Made by a program: the position numbers and the translations under genes
Origin: Eledone cirrhosa
Lineage: Eukaryota; Mollusca; Cephalopoda; Octopoda; Eledonidae
Direction: 5' to 3'
Assembly (NCBI GenBank): GCA_964016885.1
Contig: OZ024742.1
Span: 115,634,939 to 115,698,938 of the forward strand
Length of the DNA stretch: 64,000 bases
The notes under the pieces: generated by a model
The model's database searches: none
What the model was told of the DNA's origin: nothing
What the model saw: the letters and a program-made list of their open reading frames with translations, nothing else
In this document: in pieces, positions 50,528 to 62,900 of the stretch
Layout of the letters: the number at the start of each line of letters is the position of its first letter
How positions within the stretch are numbered: the stretch's first letter is position 1

Positions 50528-51797
50528 AATAATAATAATAATAATAATAATAATGTTTTCTTTATTAACCACACGGGTTTACATAAAGTAGACATGAAGG
50601 ACAGTACAGGACAATACAGGACGGTACAAATGGGCATTTCTGCGTGTAAAAAACAGAGGATGTAATAAAATAACAAAGAAAAATTCCCCAATAGGGGGAG
50701 ACTTCCAAGGGACATTTGTGGAGAAAGCCCATTAAAAGACCACAGTGACCCTGACCACCAGGGCAAGTGATCTCTCCCAGTTTTCCACCTTTAATTTACA
50801 GACACATACTCAGAGAAGGCCCATTCATTCGGGCCATACTTGCTTCTCTCACGCATCTTTCAATAAAATGCTGGGAAGAGAGCACTTCCCTCTCTACCCT
50901 GATTTTCCTTTTCAAAGGAAATTTGAAAAAGTTAATCAGGGCATCACCGAAGAGGTAAGTGCTCGTTTTCAGCCCTTTCAAACGTGTCCACCAACTATCT
51001 CTTTCGCCATGGCCACCAGACAGATAAAAACTGCCTGCCCTTCCCGGCTAAAGGAAGAGGGCGGGGCAATCCTCACGATGGACTCAGCTGATAGCTGGAT
51101 TCGTCCTACACGTGACAGCAGGTGTTCGACATAAACCCACAAGTCAGCAATGCTCGGACACTGGACGAGTGCGTGCAGGACGGTTTAGTCGCCCTGTGCG
51201 CATCTCGGACATGCCCGCGTGACGGCACCTCCATGCCTGTAGAGTTTATCCCGAACTGGCAAAGCACCCCGGTAGCACTTCCAGGCCAGGGATTTCTGGA
51301 AGTTGTCCATAGGCCCCGGCCCGAAAGTCCTTCCGAAGAGATTGGCTAGTTGATTTTCGTCGACGCCTAGAGTTTCTCCAAGTACTTTGTCGCTCTTACC
51401 CTCCACTAATCCCCTATAGAACGCCAAGGTGGAGTTTCCATCGATCACATTACCCGATTGGTCGAGGGCTGTGAGCGCCTGAAGACATTCCAGTCTCCAA
51501 GCGCTCCCTCTCGACTTCGCTTGACCCAGGACTGCAGCTCCGTCAATGAGACGAGCTGGGGAAAGACGTGTCTAGCAAACGGCGACCACACCTGATCACC
51601 GTCGAAGGAGAGGTCGAGATGTAGCCTGAGCGCGTGTCTGCGCATCATCACCCACGGCATGCCCAGCTCTCCAAGTAGCGGGAATTGACAGCAGATGGAC
51701 CGCCTGACTATCGGTTTGCGTCCCTTCCACAATAACCGAAAGAGCAAACACTCCAGCGCAGTCAGGCGGGTCTTAGGACAAGGTACGACGGTCAGGA
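50528..51797 (-). mobile_element. Tx1-type non-LTR copy H, 5'-truncated
   Basis: The minus strand carries the ORF2 C-terminal part and 3' UTR of the element B family, ending in AATAAAGAAAAC and an (ATT)n tail (seen here as AAT at 50529-50554). Frames 51747-51445 (LLWKGRKPIVRRSICCQF), 51448-51185 (GETLGVDENQLANLFGRTFGPGPMDNFQKSLAW, later CPRCAQGD) and 50981-50796 are pieces of one protein broken by single-base indels and a stop. The 5' end is truncated at about 51797, directly against another (AAT)n run (51798-51816). The copy is therefore bracketed by AAT repeats. Confidence 0.85.
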
Positions 51798-51816
51798 ATA
51801 ATAATAATAATAATAA

Positions 51817-51928
51817 TGTCCGTTTACGATTGTTTCGCTACTTCATATAATCTTTCTGGATCAATTGATTATAGATCATTATTGATATGGTTCAGATGAA
51901 GATAAGTAACTTAGGTAATATAATGGAG
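51817..51928 (+). repeat. left terminal inverted repeat of element E
   Basis: 112 bp from TGTCCG to ATGGAG, pairing with 54235-54346 with about nine mismatches (around 92% identity). It includes the first codons of the coding region (MKISNLGNIME). Confidence 0.9.
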
Positions 51929-53839
51929 AACTCATCTATTAGGCTTATAAGTCCAACCACATCTGACTTGGGTCGTATCAGCAAGAATATTCTAAATAGG
52001 ATCATCCCTGGCCTGCGATATGGTATCACCTACAAGATGTGGTCCAACACCGGCCAAGTCATTGAAGGTTATCAGATCTAAGATCCAAGGAATCGTTAAG
52101 GTTTCTTCAATTTGACATTGACAGCTACTACGCTTCAATAAACCCGGCACTGCTTAACAAAGCATTAACCCTAGCTGGCACCAACTCTGACATAACTAAT
52201 AACGAGATTGACATCATACTTATTGTTAGGCAGACTATCATTGAGCTCAACGGCTCATTCAGGACTAGAAAGGAAAGAACAGACAACTTCGACATCACAA
52301 TGGGCTCAAGCGACTCTCGCAAATCACCGATTTAGTTGGAATCTATCTATTTCTTAACATCATAGCTGAAATCCAACCCTTGCAAGGCGGAATATATAAA
52401 GACGACGCCCTATGTGCAGTCCACAATTGCACTAAGCGAGTAACTGACTTGCTCAAAAAAAATTACATAGATTTTTTTGAAAATAATGCTCTCTCTATCA
52501 CTATCGAGCCGAACCATAAGGTAGTAAACTTCCTGAACGTTACCCGAGATCTTAACAACAACTTATATTACCCTTATCATAAACCAGGTGAAATACTTAC
52601 ATATATTAGCCCGCACTCTAACCACCCACCGGCAGTCATCAGAGCAGTCATTAAATCTATATCTTATAGGATCTCCGTGCTATCCGCAAATGAGGAGATA
52701 TTTATGAACCACGCCGCATATTACAAGCAGGCCCTTTCTGAATCTGGTTATGAACTGTCCCTTTACTACATACCTAAATGCCATAACACCGAACTTCACC
52801 ACAACCATAATAAATTTAACACTAGAACTAGAAATACATTAGCATATAGCCAGATACGCCGGAATGTTAGCAGTAACAGCACCTATACAGGGAACCATAA
52901 TGCTGGCAGAGGCCTACTTCACACTCCTAGTAGCAGACTCAGAATCAACCCTAGAATAGGAATAAACAATGGGACGACAAATAACAAACACCCAGGTAAT
53001 AATAACCCTATGAAGGCCCTCGCCAACTCCACTAGAACCCCTAGAAGGAATAGGCGTAGAAATATCACCTGGCTTAACCCCCCATTATCATCTAATTAAG
53101 CCACTAATATCCCTAAACGCTTCTTCTCTATTCTATCTACCCCCCCCCCCCCACCATAGATATTACAAATTCTTTAATAAAAACAACATTAACATCTCAT
53201 TCCCCACGGCACCTAACCTAACTAGCCACATCGCATCCAGTAACTATCATGAACTAAGAGAGTATAACTCCCACATCACGGTACCACCACTCCCCCTGAA
53301 ATACACCACGCCACTACACCAATACTTACTCTGGTAGCATGCCTCCCCCCTCTAATCCTATTAGCACACACCAACCAAATAGTTTAAACAACCCTAACCT
53401 GACTAACCGCAACAGTAATTGCAACTGCCGTTACCCTAATGCATGCCCACTTAATGGACAATGCCTTACACCCAATATAGTATATAGGTGCACAGTTAAA
53501 ACAGCATCACACAATTGCCCCTATATTGTCTCTACCTCGAACCCTTTTAAGATACGCTATAACGCGCACTCATTTTCCTTCCGAGACCCTAGCAATAGAT
53601 GTTCAACATCTCTAGCTAGGCTCATTAAAAACCTTAAATTAACCAACATTGAACATTCACTAACATGGGATATCTTGGCTAGATCCCCAGCGTTCAATGG
53701 ACGAAGACACTGTTGTGATGTCTGTGTTACCGAGGCCTATTACATAACTATATCACTACCACAACCTATTAATAATAGAAATGAGATAACTATTAACTGT
53801 CAACATCTAAGGGCAAATTCCTTCTACAACAGAATATAA
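51887..53839 (+). pseudogene. element E RT plus GIY-YIG protein, broken
   Basis: Pieces in order: 51887-52081 with NSSIRLISPTTSDLGRISKN (RT entry); about 52084-52320 with a FDIDSYYASINPALLNKAL-type motif A and FDITMGSSDS motif B; 52380-53099 with IYKDDALCAV (motif C, YKDD), VVNFLNVTRDL and a basic/Asn-rich linker ending RRNITWLNPPLSSN; and 53339-53839 with CNCRYPNACPLNGQCL and the GIY-YIG region. A frameshift near 52080, another near 52320, stops after 53099 and a C homopolymer at 53142-53153 break it. In the nuclease the expected YIG reads YIV, which would remove a conserved glycine. Confidence 0.8.
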
Positions 53840-54234
53840 TATCGTTATTACATATAGCTAACATCTTACATATTTAACCTAGCTTGGATAATTATAAGTT
53901 ACCTCCCTACACTGTCTCTCATTTAAGCTCATTAGCACTTCTTAGCTATAAATCACCTATGATTTTAAATTCTCAAGGATTTACATCCGTGAAACCCGTC
54001 TCTAATTAGTAAGGAAAATGTCCTTAGGTGGACATTTGTTACGCATAGGCAGATCTCGCTTAACACAGCCTTGACCGAAGTGTAATGCTTGCTTATAGCT
54101 GACAATAGATAGAATCGTGAAATACCAATATGTGGAACATTACATTCATGTAACCATCTGTCTTAACCTTATATTCCTTGTTCCATTTTGTTTTATCAAT
54201 ATTTTCAATATCTCATTTGAAATTCTGAGAACCG

Positions 54235-54346
54235 CTCCATTATATTACCTAAGTTACTTATCTTCATCTGAACCAGATCAATGACGATCTATAATCAATT
54301 GACGCAGAAACATTATATGGAGTAGTGAAACAATTGTAAACGGACA
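54235..54346 (-). repeat. right terminal inverted repeat of element E
   Basis: Reverse complement of the left repeat. Similarity stops abruptly after ATGGAG, and the neighbouring sequence on that strand (CGGTTCTCAG) is unrelated to the RT coding of the left end. Confidence 0.9.
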
Positions 54347-54560
54347 TTATTATTATTGAGGGTGGTGGATTGGCAGTATCGGTAGAGGGTCGGACGTCAT
54401 GCTTTCCAGCATAGTTACGTCCCTTTACGATCTGAGTTCAAATCCCGCCGAGGTTGACTTTGCCTTTCATCCTTACGGGGTCGATAAAATAAAGTACCAG
54501 TAATGCACTGGGTAATTGCTGGCCTTGTGCCTAAAGTAGAAACAATTATTATTATTATTG
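54346..54560 (+). mobile_element. full-length tRNA-related SINE
   Basis: The SINE starts AGGGTGGTGGATTGGCAGTA (54359), with an A-box-like TGGCAGTATCGG and a B-box-like GAGTTCAAATCCCGC. It continues through TTGCCTTTCATCCTTACGG and GATAAAATAAAGTACCAGTA to TAAAGTAGAAACA. Flanking ATTATTATTATTG copies (54346-54358 and 54548-54560) are consistent with a target duplication made inside the ATT tract that joins elements E and C. This is the best SINE copy here. Confidence 0.92.
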
Positions 54561-54636
54561 TTCTTTGAGTCTCAGTCATTGATGTTAGTTAACTGGAAGG
54601 TTTGTTGAAATGAATATCAAGCCACTACCTGCAGCG

Positions 54637-57600
54637 TCAGATATTCAGGGCGTATCGGATGGTTCTTGCTGTTCCCAGCAAGCATGCCTTTTGAAGCGTT
54701 CCAAAAATCGTGAAGGGGCCAATTTTCTTTAACCATCCCTGGAAACTTTTTGAGATAGTCCCTAGTGCACCTATGACAATCGGGATCACTTTGACTTCAT
54801 GGCAGTTCCAAATCCTTTTTACCTCCCAATTTAAGTCCTGGTATCGGTTAATGTTCTCCCTCTCCTTCTCTTGCACTCTCGTGTCGAATGGGCAGGCCAC
54901 ATCCACAATCAGGCACGATCTTTTTTCTTTGTCCAAAACCCCCAGGTCAGGTCTATTGTGTTCCAGTTTCTTGTCCGTCTGTATCCTAAAATCCCACAGC
55001 ACCTTCACCTGATCGTTTTCTATCACCGCCTCTGGCTTATGCTCATACCACTTCTCAGAATGTGGTAAATTGTTTACTTTTCATATGTGCCGGTGGTTCA
55101 CCCTGCTCATCACATCATGTCTCCAGACCTTATAGTGAGTCTTGGCTATGTGTTTACACTCGGATACAATGTGAGCCACAGTCTCCTCTCTCTTTCCACA
55201 GATCCTGCACAGTGGGCTAGCCTCCTCCATGTAAATGTGGTGTTTCAGCCACTTCGTTTTGAGGGCCTGCTCCTGCGCAGCCATTAACATTCCTTCTGTA
55301 GCCTTTTTAAGGTGTCCTCTTTTCAACCAGTTCCATGTCTGTGGATCTCTAAATTCAGTTTTCTCAAAGATGGTACTATGAAGGGATATTTCCTGAAGGC
55401 TGCTCTTTCTCCTTGATGTTATTTCCTCCTTGGACATCCCCTGGCCTATTGTCCCCTCCTTCAGTACAGCTCTGAGCATTTGGCTCCTTACTATCAGTCA
55501 CGTATTTGTGTAGGTTGTTTTTCTCCATCTGAACACAGTCCTCTATGCTGATAAGACCTCTTCCACCCTCATATCTCCTTAAGTAGAGTCTATCGACATC
55601 ACTCCTCTTGTGGAACATATTGTAGATAGTCAATAACTTCCTAGTCTTCCTATCCATTTCTTTTTGTTCAGCAACATTCCATCTCAGAATTCCCGCACTG
55701 TACCTAATAATAGACACAGCTCGGGAATTTACTGCACTTATGGCATTCCTACTGTTCAAATATGACTTTAATACGCTCCTTACTCTTCGAATGTATTCAG
55801 TTCTTATCAATTCCTTCATTTTTTTCTTCTTGATTTCATCAGCCTCCAGAAGGCCCAAATACGTGTATTCATCTGCAGAGTCAATTTCTTTTATCATCTC
55901 ACCTGTTGGTATCTGGATTGCGTTACTTCTGCTCAACTTACCCCCCCTCATCACAATGACTCCACACTTACTAATACCAAATTGCATACATATATCATTG
56001 CTGAAAATACGGACAGTGTCAACAAGCACATCCGACTCCTTCTCACTCTTCCCGAAGAGCTTAAGGTCGTCGACGAAGAGGAGGTGATTGATAGTAAGCC
56101 CTCCCTTTCCCAACCTGTATCCTGCTCTCACTTTTCGCAGTACACTGGTCAGGGGCATCATGGCAAGGACAAACAACAGAGGGGACAGACTATTTCCTTG
56201 GAAGATACCTTTCTTGATCTTCAGGCTTCCCAAGGATTCTCCAGTTGATGTTAACTCTGTTTCCCAGGACTTCATACTATTGCCCAACAACTGCCTGATG
56301 TTATCTGCCACCTTGAAGATCTCCAGGCTTTTGGTGATCCAATAATGATGCACCTTGTCAAATGCCTTTTTGTAGTCTATCCATCCCATTGCAAGACCAG
56401 TGTGTCTCCTCTTGCAATTCCTCATTACAATCATATCAATAAGTAACTGGTCCTTTGTACCACGTGACATCTTTCGGCATCCTTTCTGTTCGTCCGGTAA
56501 CAAGTTGTTTGTGTGGAGGTGATGGTAGATTTCCTCAGACATAATGCTTGTCAACAGTTTCCACATTACGGACAGACATGTGATAGGTCTATAGTTGGTA
56601 ACATCATTATCATTGATTCGGTCTTTCATTATCAGAACTGTGGTACCTTTTGTCAACCACTCTGGTACCTCACCTGACATCAAGCAGTCATTGAATATGT
56701 TTGTCAGTTTCGGGTGGAGGGATGATATGTTTTTACTCCAATACCTCTGCACACCACCTGGGCCAGGTGACTTCCAGTTGGTTAATTTTTTGGCCTGCCC
56801 CTTAAGGGTTTCAACTGTGATACTCAAATCAGTTTGTTGGCGTGCCTGTTCACTGATCTCCTTCTGTACTGTCACTGATCTCCTTCTGTACTGTCTAAAT
56901 CCACACTGCCTGGTCATTATGTTCAACATCCTGCTCCCATATTCCTCTCCAGAATGTTTTAGTTTGTTCCGCCTCAGGGATAAAGTCGTGGCCTCTTTCT
57001 TTCCCTTCAAGCTGTCCAAACAGCATCTTCTGGTTGTTGTCGAACATGCGGTTCTGTCTATACTGGCCGATTCTGTTATCGTATCGCCAGATTTTTGCAC
57101 TTTTTGCTACAATGCGTTGCTTCAGTTCCTCTATGATAATATTTAGCTTTTTCCTCCTAGTTTTGTACTTTATTTCCAGTCTATATTTAGTGTCTATGTT
57201 TTTTAGTGTCCCATTCATTAGGGACTCAAGCTTTCCGATGTCATTTCTCATTTCCCTGATTTGACCACTCAGTCGTTTCTTCCACGAAGACTCTGCTCTT
57301 TCTTGTCTGTTGTTTCCTCTCGCTTTTATAACAAGAAGTTTCCTCACCGTATTTGCTGTTGCTTTGAGGATATTGTTGCAATGGTGAAGGCTCCTCGCCT
57401 CAAGGTATGGGATGACTTTGTTTACCTTAGCTGTTGTTTCTTTTAACTGTTTTATGTCTACAAATCTTAGGTTCATAGGTATCCCACTATCATTGTTCAA
57501 TTCATCTACCACTAAGTTTACGATATCTACCAAATCTTGTCCTAGCCCGTCAGCATTCATCTCCTCAGTGGCCGTATCTCTGTTCCAGGTATTATTTATC

Positions 57601-58053
57601 TCAGCATTCAGATCATTGTCTGTTTCGGGTGCTTCCTCCGTTCTCTCGACCTCTTCACCTTCATTTCCCACTGGCTCGTTTGCCTGGCATACTCCACCCT
57701 CCATCTCCACCCTCCATCTCCAAGCTAATCTCTCTGCCCAGTTCCTCCAGTTCCAGCTCGCTTATCCACCCATTAGTTCTTATTACTCGAGCCTGCCCGG
57801 CCAGACTGTGTGCTTCTAATTTAAATGGACCAATCTCGTTCCAGATGTTATGAATCCTTTTCCTATAGCCTATCTCCTTTGGGTTACTCTTCAGGTAACA
57901 TTGCATAACAGTTCTATTCAATTATTTCGTCCAGTTGGTTCTGGTCCCTTTCCTTCTTCTTCTTCCTCCAACACCAGCAGTATTTGGTTGACAGCCAGGT
58001 CCCTGCTGCTGAGCCAGGGAGCACCTGTTGGGTGAGAGTCTGTCACATGACAT
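54637..58053 (-). pseudogene. element C ORF: Myb-like, RT, knuckle, endonuclease
   Basis: Start chosen at ATG 58053, matching copy A. TAA at 57922-57924 replaces a Glu codon. A 13-bp tandem duplication near 57694-57720 and a 22-bp tandem duplication near 56861-56904 each shift the frame. The 574-codon frame 57100-55376 holds KKLTNWKSPGPGG, NYRPITCLSVMWKLL, WIDYKKAFDKVHH (motif A), GIFQGNSLSPLLF (motif B) and LLFVDDLKLF (motif C, catalytic DD). A one-base insertion near 55480 moves into the 55479-55081 frame with CRICGKREETVAHIVSEC. A TGT-to-TGA change near 55080 precedes the endonuclease core (RPDLGVLDKEKRSCLIVD) and the normal end at 54637. Confidence 0.85.
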
Positions 58054-58387
58054 TCTAGTCTCCATTTCACCGTTACTCGAACTGTTTAGGTTCGACATTT
58101 AAACACTCTTATCGAGGATTGGCGAATGTATGGTTACATAACCACCGGTGAATTACTTGTCTCCGGTGGTTTCGTCACTCCACGTGACTTGTGTGTGGCA
58201 TTATCACGCTGTAGACGAACCCAAACAAACAAACAAACAGGCAGAAAACCCCCCCAAAATGAATAAGCATAAGTTTCATTGTAATGTAGTGTTTGAACTA
58301 GTTTTTCCCTGCCCTTCTCTGTCCGTCCGTTTGTTTTTCTCTTTATTTCCTTTACGTTTTTCGTTGCTGCTGTGCTGCTTTGATTTT

Positions 58388-59560
58388 GATTTTTGGGTTT
58401 TTTTTTGATTTTGACCGGGTCATCAATTCAGCCTATTTATATATTTTGATGTTTTCCTCTTTTAGTGGGAATTCTACAATGTAGCAGCGGATAGCGGGAG
58501 AGAATAGCGGCGGTAGTGATACTGAGGCAGCGGCGTCGGGGGTGGTGGCGGTGCTGTGCTAGCAGCAACTAGCAGGAGGTAGTGGTAGGGAATAGCGGCG
58601 GTAGCGATAGTGAGCAAGCGGTGGTGGTGATGTGGTCGTATTACTTTTGTAAAACTAAAACTTGATTTCGATTATTGTTCTTTTTTGTTTTCATTTTTTT
58701 TTTTATTTTGATCGGTTCATCATTTCAGTCTATTTATATATTTCGGTGTTTTGCCTCTTTTAGTGAGAAATCTACAATGTTGCAGGGGGTAGCAGGAGAG
58801 AAAAGCGGTGGTAGTGATATTGAGGCAGCAGCGGCGGTGACGGTGCTGTGCTAGCAGCAACTAGCCGGAGGTAGTGGGAGAGAATAGCGGCGGTAGCGAT
58901 AGTGAGGCAGCGGTGGTGCTGATGTGGTCGTATTACTGTAGTGATGGTGTTGAAGTTGGAGTAGAAATTTGAGTCAACTTGACCAGAGTTTTCATCGTGG
59001 TAGTGGTGGTGGTATTGGTGGTGAAATTATCTTTAGTGAAATTATCTTTAGTCGCGTATATGCGTTAACATTTACCCATAATATTGGAATTAAACATTTT
59101 GTTAAAACTAAAACTTGATTTTGATTATTGTTTTTTTTTTAATATTTATTTTGATCGGGTCATCAATTCAGTCTATTTATATATTTCGATGTTTTCTTCT
59201 TTTAGTGAGAATTCTACAATGTAGCAGGGGGTAGCGGGAGAGAATAGCGGTGGTAGTGATATTGAGGCAGCGGCGGCGATGGCGGGGCTGTACTAGCAGC
59301 AACTAGCAGGAGGTAGTGGGAGAAAATAGCGGCGGTAGCGATAGTGAGGCAGCGGTGGTGGTGATGTGGTCGTATTACTGTAGTGATGGTGTTGAAGTTG
59401 GAGTAGAAATTTGAGTCGACTTGACCAGAGTTTTCATCGTGGTAGTGGTGGTGGTATTGGTGGTGAAATTATCTTTAGTGAAATTATCGTTAGTCGCGTG
59501 TATGTGTTGACATTTATTGGAATTAAACATTTTGTTAAAACTAAAACGAGGCAATAGTAA
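58388..59560 (-). promoter_or_regulatory. tandem 5' UTR monomers of element C
   Basis: Three tandem units begin at GACCGGGTCATCAATTCAG (58413), GATCGGTTCATCATTTCAG (58710) and GATCGGGTCATCAATTCAG (59153), giving spacings of 297 and 443 bp. Each contains a TCTATTTATATAT box, GAATAGCGGCGGTAG repeated twice, and TAGCAGCAACTAGC. The first unit lacks about 146 bp present in the others (the GTAGTGATGGTGTTGAAGTT part). Copy A retains only the innermost portion. In other retrotransposons such monomers act as promoters; that role here is inferred. Confidence 0.75.
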
Positions 59561-59973
59561 TAGTAATTATTATTATTATGCTGAGATTGGTGGTGGTGGT
59601 GGTGGTGGTGAAATTGCCGTTATCGGGCTGTTGTGTTTAGTGTACACAGAGGGGTGATGGGGTAGGTGGTGTATCTAGTTTCTGATGTTTGTGAAATTGC
59701 TGTTATTTGGCTGCTCTATATAGTGTAGAGAGGGGGTTTCCTTCCTTTTATAACCATTTTCTTTTTGAATATAAAAGGTATAATACAAAATTGAATATTT
59801 GAGCGATATAACAATATATTGTGAATCCGAAATTTTTGGGACTCAAGCTGGATGTTTTATGCAACATTTGTACTAAGAATTGTTATTTCACAATTGATTT
59901 AAATATGTTAAAAAATTAAAACTTACGGGAGCGATTTCTCGACCTTCTATCCACCATGTGTGTCTTTTTCCCT
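59561..59973. other. boundary region between elements C and D
   Basis: It contains a short ATT run (59566-59579), a GGT run and two copies of a GAAATTGC(C/T)GTTAT...GGCTG block (about 59609 and 59690) that may still belong to the element C 5' end. The rest is AT-rich without a gene. Confidence 0.45.
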
Positions 59974-62900
59974 TATTATTATTATCATTATTATTATTAT
60001 TACAGTTGCATTTATCTTGCTTTATGTTCATACGAGTTATCACCAAGTCACAACAAGTGACCTCAAGAGACAACAAGGTCCGCCATGTTCAAGAAAGAAC
60101 ATACATACTCACACATGCATCTTTAGTGTTTAGACTTGTGATGTACTTATATTGACAGAATCTTCCTTAGTATATGGGCAGTTACCATTAGTACTATCTT
60201 TTGTATTTTTCCTATACGCGGGTTTCCTGGGATTTGCGATAAGTAATCATTAGACCCCTTAGGTATCATTCCCAGAGCGCCTACAACCACTGGTATTGCT
60301 TTAGTTCTCAATTTCCACATTTTTCCAATTTCTATCTCCAGGTCCTTATACTTGCTCAATTTTTCAAATGTTTTTATAGATACATTCTGTCTATTGGAAC
60401 AGACATATCAATTAGCAGGCATACCCTCTTTTTAAAGTCCTTCAATATTATATCAGGTCTATTTGCATCTATTTTTCGGTCTGTTTGGATGCTAAAGTTC
60501 CACAAGATTGAGATGTGATCTTTTTCAAGTATGGGAGGTGGTTGATGCTCCCAGCAATTCTTTTGATGGGGCAGGTCAAAATGCTTACACATTATCCAAT
60601 GTATGTATTGTGCAGCTCTGTCATGCCTGTTTAGGTATTCGGTTGGAGCTATAGGACTGCACATTGAAATTATATGGTCAATGGTCTCTGGTTGTTTTTT
60701 GCATACACGGCATAATGGGCTGCACCCATTTTTTATTATGTTGGCTTGGTAATTTTTTGTTGGCAGACACTGATCTTATGCGGATATAATCAGTCCTTCA
60801 GTCTCCGATTTCAGTCCAGAGGATGCCAACCACTGATGGGTTAAAGTTTTGTCAACATCAGGATTGTTAGCTCGCTCTGGGTATTTTCCATACAGAGGCT
60901 TTTCTTGCCATTTCTTAGCCAGTTTCTGTAGCAGTTCTTTCTTTGCAGTTACTTTTACCTGTTTTGCTTTTTCTGTGTTTTCCATTTCAGCAGTAAATGG
61001 GACTTCTGAAATTTGTAGTCCATTACTGTATCTTTGTGCATCTTTTGTAATGGAATATGATCTTTTCGTGCTTTCGTGTTTCAAAACTGGTTTGATCATC
61101 CAATCATGTGATTCCCTTAGATATGTGGATAATCCAATTGTTGCAGTTTTCAACGCAATGTCTAACTGGATTAACCCACGTCCTCCTTCTTTCCTAGGAA
61201 GATATATTCTATCTATGTCTGCCTTAGGGTGATGCATTCTGTACATGGTTAAGAATTTTCGGATTTTTGTATCGAGCCTACGGATCTCTGTGCTTGACCA
61301 GTTGATGACATTGTAACTGTAGGTTACTACTGGTATGGCAAGCGTGTTTATGGCATCGATCCTATTCCTTGCATTCAATTCCGTTCTTAAGATTGCTCTG
61401 ACTCTGCGGTAACATTCCTTCCTTATCCTTTCCCTCATTGTCGAGTGCTTGATTCCGTCTCCTTCACAAACACCTAGATATTTGTAAGTTTGTTCTTGAT
61501 CAAGCTCTCTTATCACGTTCCCCCGATCAAGATTAATGTCTGAACTCTTCAGCAACTTTCCTCTGGTGAACGTTGCTTTGGCGCATTTATCCAGTCCAAA
61601 CACCATTTTAATGTCATCACTGAACTGCTTCACAGTGGATAATAGCCCTTGCAATTGTTCATCATTTTTTGCAAATAGTTTCAGGTCATCCATGTAGAAC
61701 AGGTGATTAATGGTTTTGTCATAGACTCTATATCCATGTTTTGTTTCATTGAGCATTTTACTTAATGGTATAAGTGCGATGCAGAATAAAAGTGGTGATA
61801 AAGAGTCACCCGGAAAAATTCCACAATTAATGTTAACTTCTCCAGCTTCCAGTGATTTTGTTTCCCTATTCAAAAGGAGTGTCGTTCTCCATGTCCTCAT
61901 ACTGAATGACAAAAACCTCCTGATAACGGGGGATATTTTGAAAATCTCTAAACATATTTCAATCCAACTGTGTGGCAAACTATCAAATGCTTTTTTATAA
62001 TCTATCCAAGCAATCGATAGATTTTTGTGTCTATTATGACAATCTTCCAGTATCATTTTGTTAACCAGAAGCTGATCCTTACAGCCATACGAGCCTCGTT
62101 TACACCCTTTCTGCTCAATGGGAAATAGGTCATTTGTTATCAGGTGGTCATATGTGTATTCAGTTAGGACTGATGTTCAAATTTTATACATTGTGGTCAA
62201 GCAGGTTATCGGTCTGTAATTTTTGGGATTGTTTGTCTCATCATTCTTCGGTAGCAGGAATGTAATGCCGTTAACTAGCCATGATGGTATCTTTTCTGGC
62301 TCCTTAACTATTTCATTGTAAAATTGGGCTAACAGCTCATGAGACTCTGTGAAGGCATTTATCCAAAAGTTTTGTATTTTGTCTTTTCCTGGGGATTTCC
62401 ATTTGCTGGTTTTTCTTAGAGCCAAGCGCAGCTGTTCAACTGTTATATTTTCCCATGTTTGTTCTTCAAGGTGAGCTGTTTCTTTCATTTGTCTGTCTAT
62501 CCATGGGGCATGTATGTTATGAACTTTTTCTTCGGCCCAGATCTTTTCCCAGAATTCTTGCACTTCCTCCTTGGGTGGTATTGATTTAGCAGTTATTGTT
62601 GACTTACCAATTTTTCTGTAGAAGTTTCTTTGGTTGTTTTTGAGCATATTATTGTCCTTATAGAATCTAGAGCGTTTTTCAAAGCGCCTTATACGAGCAG
62701 CTTTGGCCGACACTTTTTGCTTGATTGTTTCTATCAGCATGTCTATGTCACATGTTGATCTTATACTGTACTTTTTTTTCAATTTTCTAAGTTTAGTTTG
62801 TTTAACATGTTCACCTACTTTATAGTTTGTTAAAATTTCTATGTCAGATCGGAGAAGGTTTATTTGGCGATTGATGTTATCTTGCCAAGTAGATTTCTTG

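Larger units (their letters stand above)
51817..54346 (+). mobile_element. Penelope-like element E with inverted termini
   Basis: This 2.53-kb element is bounded by 112-bp terminal inverted repeats starting TGTCCGTTTAC. Inside is a broken RT plus GIY-YIG coding region of the same broad type as that in the palindrome, but diverged. It lies between AAT repeats on the left and ATT repeats on the right. An inverted partial copy of the element's own 5' end at its 3' end is a known structural habit of Penelope-like elements. Confidence 0.82.
54561..59560 (-). mobile_element. R2-like non-LTR element C, near full length
   Basis: Minus-strand element of about 5 kb: 5' UTR made of tandem monomers (58388-59560), one long ORF (58053 to 54637, broken), and a short 3' UTR with an (AAT)n tail now shared with the SINE. 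Compared with copy A it keeps all RT motifs but has five visible lesions: a nonsense codon, two short tandem duplications, a one-base insertion and a second nonsense codon. The protein type (Myb-like segment, RT, CCHC-like knuckle, restriction-like endonuclease) is that of the R2/Hero/NeSL group, many members of which insert site-specifically. Confidence 0.88.

Noticed and set aside
54359..54547. Possible tRNA gene
   Set aside because: The A- and B-box-like sequences belong to a SINE with a target duplication. The cloverleaf is not maintained.
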